DNA of 64,000 bases from an uncultured Pelagibacteraceae bacterium (lineage in GTDB: Bacteria > Pseudomonadota > Alphaproteobacteria > Pelagibacterales > Pelagibacteraceae). Numbering within the stretch: the stretch's first letter is position 1; each line of letters begins with the position of its first letter. A program made the position numbers and the translations under genes. This document shows positions 19,946 to 30,651 of the stretch, in pieces. Below the pieces are notes generated by a model. It worked only from the letters and a program-made list of their open reading frames with translations, was not told where the DNA came from and ran no database searches. The stretch is taken from positions 1 through 64,000 of the forward strand of contig CACPCL010000001.1 of NCBI GenBank assembly GCA_902632445.1, read 5' to 3'.

Positions 19946-21394
19946 ATGGAAAAAATATATTTATCTGTAGAGTCGTCATTACTAGTAATTATTTTAGTTG
20001 GTTTCTTTTTCATTGGATTGGGATATGTAAACTCGAAGAAAACTCAAAATAATAACAGCTATATAATTGGTAATAGGGATGAGAGCACGTTTTCCTTAAC
20101 AACTAGTTTAGCTGCTTCAGCGCTAGGGGCTTGGATATTATTTGGCCCTGCTTCAGCTGCAACCTGGGGAGGTTTAGGAGCTGTAATAGGATATGCATTA
20201 GGTACAGCAACACCAATGTTGTTATTGTATAATTTTGGACCAAAAATTAGAAAAGAGTTTCCAAAGGGATTAACATTAACTGAATTTATTAAAAAACGCT
20301 TTGGTGATAGCATACTTAAAATAAGTTTATTTTTAATTTTATTTTATCTAATCATATTTTTAATAGCTGAAGTTACAGCAATAGCCTTTCTACTAAATTT
20401 TATCTCTAAAACACCTTTATGGATTACGGCAGGTATAACCTTAATAATTTGTTTGCTTTATATTTTAAGAGGTGGCTTTAAACTTTCAGTAATTACTGAC
20501 AAATACCAATTTTCTATAATAGTGGTTTTAATATTAGCTTCTGTAATTTTGATTTTAGGAAGCTTAGAATTAAATAGTTTTGAATTGATAAAAAAAAATT
20601 CACCAAACCTTATAAATAAAAAATATATACCAAATTATACTGCAGGTTTAACTTTTTTTATTGCCGTAGCCGCGACAAACTTATTCCACCAAGGTAATTG
20701 GCAAAGAGTATTTTCTGCGAAAAATAATTTAATATTAAAGAAAAGTTTAATCTATTCATCTATAATTGTTTTCTTGATAGTTTTTTGGATGGGATACACG
20801 GGATTAATTTCTTTTTCATTAAATCCAAAAGTAATACCTGATTTAGCTTTTTTTGATTTGCTTTTGTCAAATAATTATTTATTGATAATATCAATCCTAG
20901 TTCTAGCTTTAGCGCTTACTTTGAGCACAATTGATACATTAATAAATGCAATTTCAAGTATACTCATTGTCAATGGCAAACAAATTAATAAATCATTTTA
21001 TGGAAAGTCTGTGAAAAATAAAACTAATTATATAATTATACTAATAAGTATCTTAGTTTTTATTTTAGCATCTAAAGGTTATAGTATTTTATATTTATTC
21101 TTATTAGCAGATCTATTTTGTTGCGCGGCCGTTGTAATAATCTTTTATGGCTTTTTTAATAAGAAAATTAATTCTAAATTGTCTTATTTGTCCATCATAA
21201 GTGCATTAATTTTAGGATTATTGTTTTTTCCAAGCACAGATTTTCAATCAAGTATATTAGTTGGTAATTTATTGCCATTAGAACTTTTTAGTTCAATAAT
21301 TACAACAAATTTGCTTTTCATTTCTTTTGCAGTGGCAATAATTATTCAATTAGCGCTTATAATATTTTACTCTTTGCGTAATTCATTAAGATAA
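19946..21394 (+). CDS. Sodium:solute symporter (SSS) family, putative thiamin-precursor (HMP) transporter ThiV-like
   Basis: SSS topology; TPP riboswitch directly upstream. Confidence 0.82.
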   Translation: MEKIYLSVESSLLVIILVGFFFIGLGYVNSKKTQNNNSYIIGNRDESTFSLTTSLAASALGAWILFGPASAATWGGLGAVIGYALGTATPMLLLYNFGPKIRKEFPKGLTLTEFIKKRFGDSILKISLFLILFYLIIFLIAEVTAIAFLLNFISKTPLWITAGITLIICLLYILRGGFKLSVITDKYQFSIIVVLILASVILILGSLELNSFELIKKNSPNLINKKYIPNYTAGLTFFIAVAATNLFHQGNWQRVFSAKNNLILKKSLIYSSIIVFLIVFWMGYTGLISFSLNPKVIPDLAFFDLLLSNNYLLIISILVLALALTLSTIDTLINAISSILIVNGKQINKSFYGKSVKNKTNYIIILISILVFILASKGYSILYLFLLADLFCCAAVVIIFYGFFNKKINSKLSYLSIISALILGLLFFPSTDFQSSILVGNLLPLELFSSIITTNLLFISFAVAIIIQLALIIFYSLRNSLR

Positions 21395-22239
21395 ATGGAT
21401 ACAGCTATCCAAATTATAACAAAACCAAAAAACTTTTCTAAAGTTAATATTTCATCAAAATAAGTTATGCCTAAAAGGAATTGTGAGGTTGGCGTTAAAA
21501 ATAAAATCATGCTCGCAGGACCAATACCAATAATTTTAAAACCTAATGTATATAAAAAAAGAGGCACTAAAGTCATAAAGCCAGACCAAAACAAATAAAA
21601 AGATAAAAGCGGTTCTTTGTAAGAAAAAATATTCATATTTAAATTCATCAAGTAAATGAATAGCGCTATTGCTATGGGGGAGATGAGCAATGTTTCTATT
21701 AAAAGGCCAATATCTGATGAAACTTTTATTTTTTTTCTTATTAATCCATAAATACTAAAAGTTATTGCAACAGTTAAACCAATCCAAGGCAATTCACCGA
21801 GTTTAATTAAAAAGTAGAATAAAGATATAACAACTAGTATTACGGCAATGAATTGGTTTTTATTAAGTTTTTCTTTTAAAAAAACTCTACCTAAGAAAAC
21901 ACTTATAATTGGATATATATAATAGCCTAAACTAGAGTCCAATAATCTATTAGCACTTACCGCATAGAGCCAGGTGCCCCAATTTATACTTACTAATAAT
22001 CCTGATAAAAAAAGTAATAATTGATTTTTTCTATTTGTGAATATTTTAATAAATTCAGGCCATTTTTTATATAAACTTGTTGTAAAGACCAAAAGAACAG
22101 CAGTCCAAATAGTTCTATGAACAGTCAATTCAATAAATGATGCAAAAGAAACAAATTTGAAAAAAATTGTACCTACAACACCCCACCAAAGAGATGCAAA
22201 AGCAGCATAAAAAATTCCTGATAACTGTTTTTGTTGCAT
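21367..22239 (-). CDS. rarD: EamA/RarD family transporter
   Basis: GIFYAAFASLWWGVVGTIFFKFV, HRTIWTAV, NWGTWLYAVSANRLLDSSLGYYIYPI. Confidence 0.87.
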   Translation of the reverse strand: MQQKQLSGIFYAAFASLWWGVVGTIFFKFVSFASFIELTVHRTIWTAVLLVFTTSLYKKWPEFIKIFTNRKNQLLLFLSGLLVSINWGTWLYAVSANRLLDSSLGYYIYPIISVFLGRVFLKEKLNKNQFIAVILVVISLFYFLIKLGELPWIGLTVAITFSIYGLIRKKIKVSSDIGLLIETLLISPIAIALFIYLMNLNMNIFSYKEPLLSFYLFWSGFMTLVPLFLYTLGFKIIGIGPASMILFLTPTSQFLLGITYFDEILTLEKFFGFVIIWIAVSIYLNELRKE

Positions 22240-22294
22240 TACAAAGTGAGTGCAATATAAGTTAATTTTCTTTATAAAGATACGTAAAGCTTGT

Positions 22295-22389
22295 GGTGAG
22301 ATGGGTGAGTTGGTTTAAACCAGGAGTTTGCTAAACTTCCGTAGTATTTAACTATGCTACCGAGGGTTCGAATCCCTCTCTCACCGCCA
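22295..22389 (+). tRNA. tRNA-Ser (anticodon GCT), CCA encoded
   Basis: Acceptor GGTGAGA/TCTCACC, discriminator G plus CCA, long variable arm, loop TTGCTAA, TTCGAAT T-loop. Confidence 0.92.
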
Positions 22390-22390
22390 A

Positions 22391-24640
22391 TTAATTAAAA
22401 TAGCTATCTATTTGGACTGGCTCTTTTCTTAAAATATATTTATAAACATTAATATTTTCTAAAACTCTTTGAACATAATTTCTAGTTTCTTCAAATCTTA
22501 TTTGTTCAATCCAATTAATATACGAAATTTGACCTTTTGAAGGGTCACCATTTACTCTTCTCCAAGTTTTAACTCTATTTGGACCTGCGTTGTATGCAGC
22601 AATAGCAAATGGAAATACACCATTATAATCATTAATCAATCCATTAAAGTAATATGAGCCAAGTTTTATGTTGTACTCGGGATCTGTTGTTAACCTACTT
22701 ATGCTGTATGGAAGTTTTGCTTGTTTAGCTACAATCTTAGCTGTGTACTTCATTAATTGCATCATACCTCTAGCTCCAGCCCAACTATTTGCTTTTCGAT
22801 CAAATTCACTCTCCTGTCTGATTATTGCAAGAATTATTTCCTGTTTAGGCATCTGTTTATTGTTTACAATTTTTGGCGTGGATATAATTGGGTAGTTATA
22901 TTTATTTAAAAATCTTTTTTCATAGGAAGCTTTTTTTGATATTTGTATTGCAAAATCATATCTCTCTACAGATGTAGATAATTCCGCAGCTAAAACTTCA
23001 CTTCCTTTTTCGATATTTAAATCAGCTAAATGTTTTAAAATATCTTTAGCATACTGACTTGCATCAAGCTCGTGTAACAAAATAACATGCTTTATAAGTT
23101 TATTCTTTTTAAATTCCTTTTCATAATCCTTATCAAAGTTACTTTCATCCCTAAGTTCGAAATTCCCACCAGGATTAATTTTATTAAAAGCGAGTTGACC
23201 ATAATAAGTCATTGGAAATTTTGCTGCTTCTGAAAAAAATTTATTTGCAATTTCTTTTTCATTTAATTGATCATAAGACTCTCCTAACCAATAGGCTCCT
23301 CTAGCTAAACTTATTGGATAACTAACATTATTATAAAAATTTTGAAAATGATTTATCGCATACTCTGGTGATTTTAAAAAAGTTAGAGCTATCCAACCTG
23401 ATAACCACTCAGCTTCAGCGAATGAAGAACCTGCAGATAACGAATGTTCGCTAGCAACTTTATAAGCTGTTTTATATCTTTTTTTGTAAATTAAACTCCT
23501 AGTAACACTTTCTCTTTGTTCCCACCATTTATCCGGTCTTACCATTTGTGAATCAGTTTTATTAGCGTTTTGATATAAAATTTCTAAAGATCCCTCTAAT
23601 CTTCCTCTTCGATTCCTCCATCTTAATCTATCATATTCTAAACCAGGATCTTTTTTTAAATATTGAGGAACTTTTGATATTGCATTGTCCACACCATAAG
23701 AGTTGCTCATTAAAATTTGTCTAGCATTATAAAGTGCTCTTTGGTCAGATGGTAAATACTTAAGCATCCTTTTTAAATCCCAATATTTTCTTTCCCATGC
23801 TAAATGATCTGCTCTTCTTATATGATCATCAGAATTTAAAAATTTTTTAAACTTAGCTCTATAATATCCAAGGTCATTTTTTCTTATATCAGCAGTTATC
23901 CATCCATCTTTAATTAAATCACTAACCTTATCTATTTTACCTTGCTCTAAAAAAGCCTCTGCTAATTTTATTTTTCCTAATCCACCAAGAGGAGGATATC
24001 TTTCAAACCAATTAATTACAGAAGTTGGTGAATTATTTCTTAGATATATTTTCTCTTCCGCTAAATATCTAATTCTATTTATTCGTGGATAGTAATCATT
24101 TTGCTCAATAAATTTTTTATATTCATTAAAGGATGCTCCATTTCTAGTAGTTTTTAAATGCATCCATGTAATTAATTTTCTAAATTCACTATCTTTTACT
24201 TTTTGAGCACTTTTAAGAGCACTATTCCATTTCTTTTGCTTAATAAAATTAATAGTTTCTTTTGCTTTCTCAAAATCTTTTTTATTAAGCACTTTAGATG
24301 ATTTAATTTCTTTAGAAGATACTTTATAGGTTATTGGCTTTTTTTTCGGAAAGATAAATAATGTTGAAATTTTATTTTCTTTATTTCTATTTTCTGTAGT
24401 AACTTCTGATCTTAATGTCTCTTCTTTTTTAACTATTTTACTAGGTTCTTTATCTTTTTCTTTTTCAAGTCTCGGTTTTGGTACTGGTAGATTTTTGCTT
24501 ATATCTGCTTGAATCTGGTTCTGGCTTTTTTTAAAAATTGAAGGTTTTTTTTGAGGTAATAAGAAATTTGTTTCTGAATAAACATCATCAATATTTAAAA
24601 TTGATAATAAAAATACTAGACTAATTAATCTATTAAGCAT
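22391..24640 (-). CDS. slt: Lytic murein transglycosylase (Slt-type)
   Basis: ILAIIRQESEFDRKANSWAGARGMMQLM; IAAYNAGPNRVKTW SLT motifs. Confidence 0.9.
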   Translation of the reverse strand: MLNRLISLVFLLSILNIDDVYSETNFLLPQKKPSIFKKSQNQIQADISKNLPVPKPRLEKEKDKEPSKIVKKEETLRSEVTTENRNKENKISTLFIFPKKKPITYKVSSKEIKSSKVLNKKDFEKAKETINFIKQKKWNSALKSAQKVKDSEFRKLITWMHLKTTRNGASFNEYKKFIEQNDYYPRINRIRYLAEEKIYLRNNSPTSVINWFERYPPLGGLGKIKLAEAFLEQGKIDKVSDLIKDGWITADIRKNDLGYYRAKFKKFLNSDDHIRRADHLAWERKYWDLKRMLKYLPSDQRALYNARQILMSNSYGVDNAISKVPQYLKKDPGLEYDRLRWRNRRGRLEGSLEILYQNANKTDSQMVRPDKWWEQRESVTRSLIYKKRYKTAYKVASEHSLSAGSSFAEAEWLSGWIALTFLKSPEYAINHFQNFYNNVSYPISLARGAYWLGESYDQLNEKEIANKFFSEAAKFPMTYYGQLAFNKINPGGNFELRDESNFDKDYEKEFKKNKLIKHVILLHELDASQYAKDILKHLADLNIEKGSEVLAAELSTSVERYDFAIQISKKASYEKRFLNKYNYPIISTPKIVNNKQMPKQEIILAIIRQESEFDRKANSWAGARGMMQLMKYTAKIVAKQAKLPYSISRLTTDPEYNIKLGSYYFNGLINDYNGVFPFAIAAYNAGPNRVKTWRRVNGDPSKGQISYINWIEQIRFEETRNYVQRVLENINVYKYILRKEPVQIDSYFN

Positions 24641-24671
24641 AAGTTCAAGGATATCTACCTTATATTGTTTT

Positions 24672-25541
24672 ATGCTAAAAGGATCAATTGTTGCAATAAT
24701 AACCCCCTTTAAAGATGATATTCTTGACGAGGAGAACTATAGAAAATTAATAAATTATCACTTGAAAAATGGTACCAATGGCGTAGTTCCAGGAGGAACC
24801 ACTGGTGAGTCTCCAACTTTATCTCATACTGAACACAAAAAAATTATAGAATCAGCTGTCGCCGAATGTAAAGGAAAAATACCTGTGATAGCAGGAACAG
24901 GCTCTAACTCAACAGATGAAGCCGTAGATTTATCAAGGTATGCTGAAAAAGCTGGTTCAGATGCTTTGCTTGTAGTAACTCCTTATTATAATAAACCAAC
25001 ACAAGAGGGTTTATACCAACACTACAAAAAAATTAATGATAGTGTGGGCATACCAATAATTATTTATAATATACCATCCAGGTCTGTAATCGATATGTCT
25101 GTTGACACGATGGCAAAATTATATGAACTTAAAAATATCGTTGGTGTAAAAGATGCAACAGGTGATTTAAATAGAGTAGATCAGCAATTAAAAGCTATGG
25201 GAAAAGATTTTATTCAATTGACTGGGAATGACGATAATGCTTTAGAATTTAACAAAAGAGGTGGCATTGGATCTATTAGTGTCACAGCAAATGTTGCAGC
25301 AAAACTAACTTCCGATTTTCAAAAAGCATGTGTTGATGATTTAAAGAAAGCTAAAGAAATAGATAATTTATTACAACCTTTACACTCCTCGTTATTTATA
25401 GAAAGCAATCCATCACCCGTTAAGTATGCAGCTTCATTATTGGGATTATGCAATCCATCAGTAAGATTACCTTTGGTTGAAATAAGAGATGAAACAAAAA
25501 AAAAGGTTTCTGAAGCACTTAAAGTAGCAAAATTACTTTAA
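24672..25541 (+). CDS. dapA: 4-hydroxy-tetrahydrodipicolinate synthase
   Basis: [38 protein letters not shown]. Confidence 0.95.
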   Translation: MLKGSIVAIITPFKDDILDEENYRKLINYHLKNGTNGVVPGGTTGESPTLSHTEHKKIIESAVAECKGKIPVIAGTGSNSTDEAVDLSRYAEKAGSDALLVVTPYYNKPTQEGLYQHYKKINDSVGIPIIIYNIPSRSVIDMSVDTMAKLYELKNIVGVKDATGDLNRVDQQLKAMGKDFIQLTGNDDNALEFNKRGGIGSISVTANVAAKLTSDFQKACVDDLKKAKEIDNLLQPLHSSLFIESNPSPVKYAASLLGLCNPSVRLPLVEIRDETKKKVSEALKVAKLL

Positions 25542-26014
25542 TGAAAACAAATATAGGTCCTGGTCAAAAAATAATTTGTTTAAATAGAAAAGCTAGCTTC
25601 AATTATTTTTTTATTGAAATCTTAGAAGCTGGTATATCTCTAAGAGGATCTGAAGTAAAATCACTTAGAGATGGCAAAGGGAGTATTGCAGATTCATATG
25701 CCGTAGATAACAATGGAGAATTATTTTTGATAAATTCTCACATACCTCTGTATAGACAATCCTCATATAACAATCATAACCCAAAAGGTGATAGAAAATT
25801 ACTTCTTAAAAGAAAAGAAATAAATAAACTCATAGGAAGAATTAACCAAGAAGGATTAACATTAATACCAACAAAGATGTATTTTGTTAAAGGAAAAGTA
25901 AAAGTTGAAATAGCGGTAGCTAAAGGTAAAAAACTTTATGATAAAAGACAAACAAAAAAAACAAGAGATTGGAATAGAGAAAAAGCCAGATTGTTAAGTA
26001 AAAATAACAAATGA
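25541..26014 (+). CDS. smpB: SsrA-binding protein
   Basis: [47 protein letters not shown]. Confidence 0.95.
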   Translation: MKTNIGPGQKIICLNRKASFNYFFIEILEAGISLRGSEVKSLRDGKGSIADSYAVDNNGELFLINSHIPLYRQSSYNNHNPKGDRKLLLKRKEINKLIGRINQEGLTLIPTKMYFVKGKVKVEIAVAKGKKLYDKRQTKKTRDWNREKARLLSKNNK

Positions 26015-26526
26015 TACATATTAATATTGGCTCTAATCTTAATTCAAATTTTGGATCAAGAATTGATAATATCACTATAGCTTTAAATTTATTGATTGAA
26101 GAAAAAGTAAAAATTTTAAAAATTTCAAATTTTTATGAGACTCCATCATATCCAAATAATAATTTTCCTAAGTTTTTAAATATTGGAATTCTAGCTAATT
26201 TTGAAAATAATTATGATCATCTCTTTAAAACCATAAATTTTGTTGAAAAAAAAATTGGTAGGACTAAAAGTAAAAAAAATTATCCTAGAGTGATAGACAT
26301 AGATATAATTGATTTTAAAGGGTTGATTCTAGACATCAATAATTTAAAACTCCCTCATCCAAGGTCACATTTAAGAAATTTTGTTCTATATCCTATAATG
26401 GAAATTGATCCAAAATGGTCACATCCAATACTTAAGAAAAATGCCCAATTTTTAATAAATAAATTAAGTCAAAAATCTAGGATTGAGATTACAAGATTAA
26501 AGAAAAATGTTAATATCGAATTATGA
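26011..26526 (+). CDS. folK: HPPK (2-amino-4-hydroxy-6-hydroxymethyldihydropteridine diphosphokinase)
   Basis: [50 protein letters not shown]. Confidence 0.9.
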   Translation: MIHINIGSNLNSNFGSRIDNITIALNLLIEEKVKILKISNFYETPSYPNNNFPKFLNIGILANFENNYDHLFKTINFVEKKIGRTKSKKNYPRVIDIDIIDFKGLILDINNLKLPHPRSHLRNFVLYPIMEIDPKWSHPILKKNAQFLINKLSQKSRIEITRLKKNVNIEL

Positions 26527-28271
26527 TTAACAATAATGAATTAATTGATCAAATAAAGTCTTACAACAGATTTTTAAATCAAGAGTCATTAAATAAAGCA
26601 TATAGTTTTGCTGTAGAGGCACACCAAAATCAAAAAAGAGATGAGGGCGTTCCATACATAATTCACCCTGTAGCTGTAGCTAAAATATTGACTGAGTTAA
26701 AACTTGATAGCGCAACTATTACTACTGGTTTATTACATGATACTATAGAGGATACAAATGTAACTTATGAAACAGTAAAAAAAGAATTTGGAGAAGAAGT
26801 TGCAAATTTAGTTGAGGGAGTAACAAAAATATCTGCATTGGAGGACAAAGCATCTGGTGACTCAAAAGCTGAAAATTTTAGAAAACTTATTCTAGCAACA
26901 TCAAAAGATATAAGAGTTCTTCTTGTAAAACTTGCAGATAGATTACATAATATGAGAACTATTCAGTTCGTTAAGGATAAAGAAAAAATCATTAGAAAAG
27001 CCAAAGAGACAATGGAGATTTATGCACCATTAGCAGATCGTATGGGGATGAATCGAATTAGAGATGAATTAGAAGATTTATCATTTTCAGTTTTAAATAA
27101 ACCTGCAAGGGATTTAATTTTAGAGAGATTAAATTTTATAAAAAGCAACACAGAGGACACATTTAAAATTATATCGAATGAATTAATTGAATTGCTAAAA
27201 AGTAACGGCATTACAGCAACAATTACTGGTAGAGAAAAAACTCCATTTTCTATTTGGCGAAAAATTCAAAATAAAAAAGTATCATTGGAACAATTAACTG
27301 ACATTATAGGTTTTAGAGTAATAGTAAAAACTGTAGAGGATTGTTATAAAACTTTAGGAATTTTTCATAGTAGATTTCCAACAATACCTGGTAAATTTAA
27401 AGACTATATTTCTACTCCAAAAATTAATAAATACAAATCAATTCACACCGCGGTAATAGGACCTAAAAAAAATAGGATTGAAATTCAAATAAGAACTCAT
27501 GATATGCATGAATTTGCTCAAAGAGGAATAGCCTCACATTGGAAATATAAATCTTCTGAAAAATTTTCTGAACTTTCTTGGAAAGAATATGATTGGCTAA
27601 GAGATTTAGTTGAAATAATAGAAGCTGGCACAAGCCCAGAACATTATTATGAATTTACCAAACTCCAAATGTTTCAAGAAAATGTATTTTGCTTTACACC
27701 TAAAGGAGCTGTAATTAAATTACCAAAAAAAGCAACACCAATAGATTTTGCCTACGCTGTTCATACAAAAATTGGTAATAGTGCAATTGGATGCACTGTA
27801 AATGGAAATCATGCAACACTACAAACAATTTTAAAAAATGGAGATTTAGTAAATATTGAAACTTCAAAAAATGCTTCACCATCACTCCATTGGTTATCTT
27901 CGTCAACAACAGGAAAAGCTAGGTCTGCAATTAGAAGGTATTGGCAAGATAAATCTACAGAAAGCTTTAAAGAAGCTGATAAAAACTATTCAAGTACAAT
28001 AGAAGTAGATTTACCACATAAACCTGGAGTTTTAGGTCATATAACTTCACTTATTGGTTTAAATAAAGGAAATATAGTAAATTTAGAAATTATTAATAGA
28101 AAAAAAGAACACTTAACATTTTCTTTTGATTTGCAAATTAAAGATTTGAAAAATTTTACAAACTTGATAAGTCAAATAAAGCAAAGTAATTTAAGATTTA
28201 AAATAATTCGACATAAACAAAAAAAAAATGCTTTCATTAAAAGAATCTTTGACAATTTTAAAAAAGACTAA
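26523..28271 (+). CDS. RelA/SpoT-family (p)ppGpp synthetase/hydrolase, compact
   Basis: HD (LLHDTIEDT), synthetase (GREKTPFSIWRKIQ...YKSIHTAVIGP), TGS and ACT domains. Confidence 0.92.
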   Translation: MINNNELIDQIKSYNRFLNQESLNKAYSFAVEAHQNQKRDEGVPYIIHPVAVAKILTELKLDSATITTGLLHDTIEDTNVTYETVKKEFGEEVANLVEGVTKISALEDKASGDSKAENFRKLILATSKDIRVLLVKLADRLHNMRTIQFVKDKEKIIRKAKETMEIYAPLADRMGMNRIRDELEDLSFSVLNKPARDLILERLNFIKSNTEDTFKIISNELIELLKSNGITATITGREKTPFSIWRKIQNKKVSLEQLTDIIGFRVIVKTVEDCYKTLGIFHSRFPTIPGKFKDYISTPKINKYKSIHTAVIGPKKNRIEIQIRTHDMHEFAQRGIASHWKYKSSEKFSELSWKEYDWLRDLVEIIEAGTSPEHYYEFTKLQMFQENVFCFTPKGAVIKLPKKATPIDFAYAVHTKIGNSAIGCTVNGNHATLQTILKNGDLVNIETSKNASPSLHWLSSSTTGKARSAIRRYWQDKSTESFKEADKNYSSTIEVDLPHKPGVLGHITSLIGLNKGNIVNLEIINRKKEHLTFSFDLQIKDLKNFTNLISQIKQSNLRFKIIRHKQKKNAFIKRIFDNFKKD

Positions 28272-28809
28272 CGCACTTTTAGAGGGACATTTTATATTAT
28301 CATCTGGATTGCATAGCCCTCAATATGTTCAATGTGCTCAATTAATGAGTAAACCAATTGAAGCAAACAAAATTTGTTCCTCACTTTCAAAAAAAATTAG
28401 CAACACATTTAAAGACTTCGATCTTATTTTATCACCGGCTATGGGAGGCATTTTAGTTGGTTATGAAATAGGCAGGCTATTAAAAAAAAAGGCTATTTTT
28501 TCTGAGAGAGTAAATGGTGAATTTAAGTTAAGGAGAGATTTTTCTATTAGTAAAAATCAAAAGGTATTAATAGTTGAAGATGTAATTACTACAGGTAAAT
28601 CTAGTTTAGAATGCTCCAAATTAGTTAAAGATTTAGGAGGTCTAGTTGTTGGATTTGCTTGTATAATTGATAGAAGTAATGGAAAGTCTCAAATAAAAGA
28701 TATCATAGTATCTCAGCTTGAATTAAATATACCAACTTATACAAAAGAAAATTTACCCGAACATCTATCCTCTTTAAAAGCTGTAAAACCTGGAAGTAGA
28801 AATCTTTAA
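28228..28809 (+). CDS. pyrE: Orotate phosphoribosyltransferase
   Basis: LLEGHFILSSGLHSPQYVQCA; VLIVEDVITTGKSSLE PRPP loop. Confidence 0.94.
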   Translation: MLSLKESLTILKKTNALLEGHFILSSGLHSPQYVQCAQLMSKPIEANKICSSLSKKISNTFKDFDLILSPAMGGILVGYEIGRLLKKKAIFSERVNGEFKLRRDFSISKNQKVLIVEDVITTGKSSLECSKLVKDLGGLVVGFACIIDRSNGKSQIKDIIVSQLELNIPTYTKENLPEHLSSLKAVKPGSRNL

Positions 28810-29534
28810 TGAGTAAAATTAGACTTGGTGTAAATATTGACCATGTAGCTACAGTCAGAAATGCCAGAGGTGAAATCTATCCAAGCCCTTTAAGAGCATC
28901 AATATTAGCACAAAATAGTGGCGCAGATTCCGTCACTATACATTTGAGAGAAGACAGACGTCACATAAATGAATTAGACCTTCAACAAATAAAATCTAAA
29001 TTAAAAATTCCTTTAAATCTCGAAATTGCAGCAACTTCAGAAATGTTAAATATTGCAATGAAAAATAAACCTGATTTTGTCTGCATTGTTCCAGAAAAAA
29101 GACAAGAAATCACAACCGAAGGTGGTTTAAATTTAAGATATAAAAGAAATTTTTTAAAAAAAATTATTAATAAGTTAAAAAAGAAAAATTTAAGAGTAAG
29201 TCTTTTTATTGAACCAAGTCTAAAAGACATTAAAGATTCTAAATATCTTAATGCAGATTGTATAGAAATACATACTGGAAGAATTTGTAATTTAATTAAT
29301 AAAAATAAAAACTATAATTACGAATTAAAACGAATTAAAAAAGCTGTTTATTTAGGAAATAAACTTGGTTTAGAAGTTCATGCTGGCCATGGTTTAACAT
29401 ATAAATCTGCTAATATATTATCAAGAATTTCAGGAATTAAAGAATTTAATATAGGTCACTTTTTAATTGGAGAGTCAATTTTTGTAGGTTTAAGTAAAGC
29501 AATTAAAAAATTTAGAAAAATAATTAGAAAATGA
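28809..29534 (+). CDS. pdxJ: Pyridoxine 5'-phosphate synthase
   Basis: RLGVNIDHVATVRNARGEIYPSP; VHAGHGL. Confidence 0.95.
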   Translation: MSKIRLGVNIDHVATVRNARGEIYPSPLRASILAQNSGADSVTIHLREDRRHINELDLQQIKSKLKIPLNLEIAATSEMLNIAMKNKPDFVCIVPEKRQEITTEGGLNLRYKRNFLKKIINKLKKKNLRVSLFIEPSLKDIKDSKYLNADCIEIHTGRICNLINKNKNYNYELKRIKKAVYLGNKLGLEVHAGHGLTYKSANILSRISGIKEFNIGHFLIGESIFVGLSKAIKKFRKIIRK

Positions 29535-29914
29535 AAATATTTGGAATTGGCACAGATATTGTTAAGATTAGTAGAATTCAAAAATCAATTAAAAGTAAAT
29601 CATTTACAAAAAGATTATTTAATAAAAATGAGATAATAAGGTGCAAAAAAAAGAAAAATTCTTCAAATTGTTTTGCCAAGCGTTTTGCAGCTAAAGAGGC
29701 TTTTTCTAAAGCTCTTGGAACAGGTATAGCAAAGGGAATAAACTTTAATGAAATTGTCATACTCAACGAAAAAAATGGAAAACCATTTATTAGATTAATA
29801 GATAAAACAAAAAAAAATGTTGAAAACCTTTTAAAAAAAAAAAAATATAAAATTTCTTTATCGTTAAGCGATGAGGACAATTATGCAGTAGCATTTGTGA
29901 CGATTTCTGTATGA
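29531..29914 (+). CDS. acpS: Holo-[acyl-carrier-protein] synthase
   Basis: GIGTDIVKISRI; FAKRFAAKEAFSKALGTGI; SLSLSDEDNYAVAFV. Confidence 0.93.
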   Translation: MKIFGIGTDIVKISRIQKSIKSKSFTKRLFNKNEIIRCKKKKNSSNCFAKRFAAKEAFSKALGTGIAKGINFNEIVILNEKNGKPFIRLIDKTKKNVENLLKKKKYKISLSLSDEDNYAVAFVTISV

Positions 29915-30651
29915 AAAAAAATAAAATAATAAATATATTCTTTGATAATTTAAAAACTTTAATCGGAGCTTTATTAATAGCAATTTTGATAAGATCTTTA
30001 ATAATTCAACCTTTTTATATTCCTTCATCTTCTATGGAACCTACTCTATTAGTAGGAGATAGAATTTTTGTTTCTAAATATTCTTATGGTTACAGCAAAC
30101 ATTCTTTTCCTTTTAGCCCTAATTTTTCTAATAATCGTTTTTTTTCAGAAGATCCTAATCAAGGAGACCTTGTAGTTTTTAAAACCCCTGCAGATAACAG
30201 GACTGATTATATAAAGAGATTAATTGGTTTACCTGGCGATGAAATTCAATTTATAAATGGAGATCTTTTTATTAATGGAAAACAAATTCAAAGGCAAAAA
30301 ACAAAAATTACAGAGCCTATTAGATGTGGAAATTATATCTTAAATACTAATATATTCATAGAAACTCTTCCCAACGGAACAAAACATCTAGTTGCTTACA
30401 ATTCAAAAGGCACTTTAAAGAATACTAAAAAATACAAAGTTCCCAACAACCATTATTTTTTAATGGGAGACAATCGTGATTGCTCTAAAGATAGCAGATT
30501 TCTTGAAGAAGTTGGATATGTTAAAAATTTAAATTTGGTTGGAAAAGCAAAAATAATTTTTTTTTCAAATGATACAAAAAAAGGGAGTTTATTCAAATTG
30601 TGGAATTTACACAATTCATTTAGATTTGAGAGAACTTTTCAGGGATTATGA
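29911..30651 (+). CDS. lepB: Signal peptidase I
   Basis: IPSSSMEPTLLVGDRIFVSKYSYG; DYIKRLIGLPGDEI; FLMGDNRDCSKDSR. Confidence 0.95.
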   Translation: MKKNKIINIFFDNLKTLIGALLIAILIRSLIIQPFYIPSSSMEPTLLVGDRIFVSKYSYGYSKHSFPFSPNFSNNRFFSEDPNQGDLVVFKTPADNRTDYIKRLIGLPGDEIQFINGDLFINGKQIQRQKTKITEPIRCGNYILNTNIFIETLPNGTKHLVAYNSKGTLKNTKKYKVPNNHYFLMGDNRDCSKDSRFLEEVGYVKNLNLVGKAKIIFFSNDTKKGSLFKLWNLHNSFRFERTFQGL

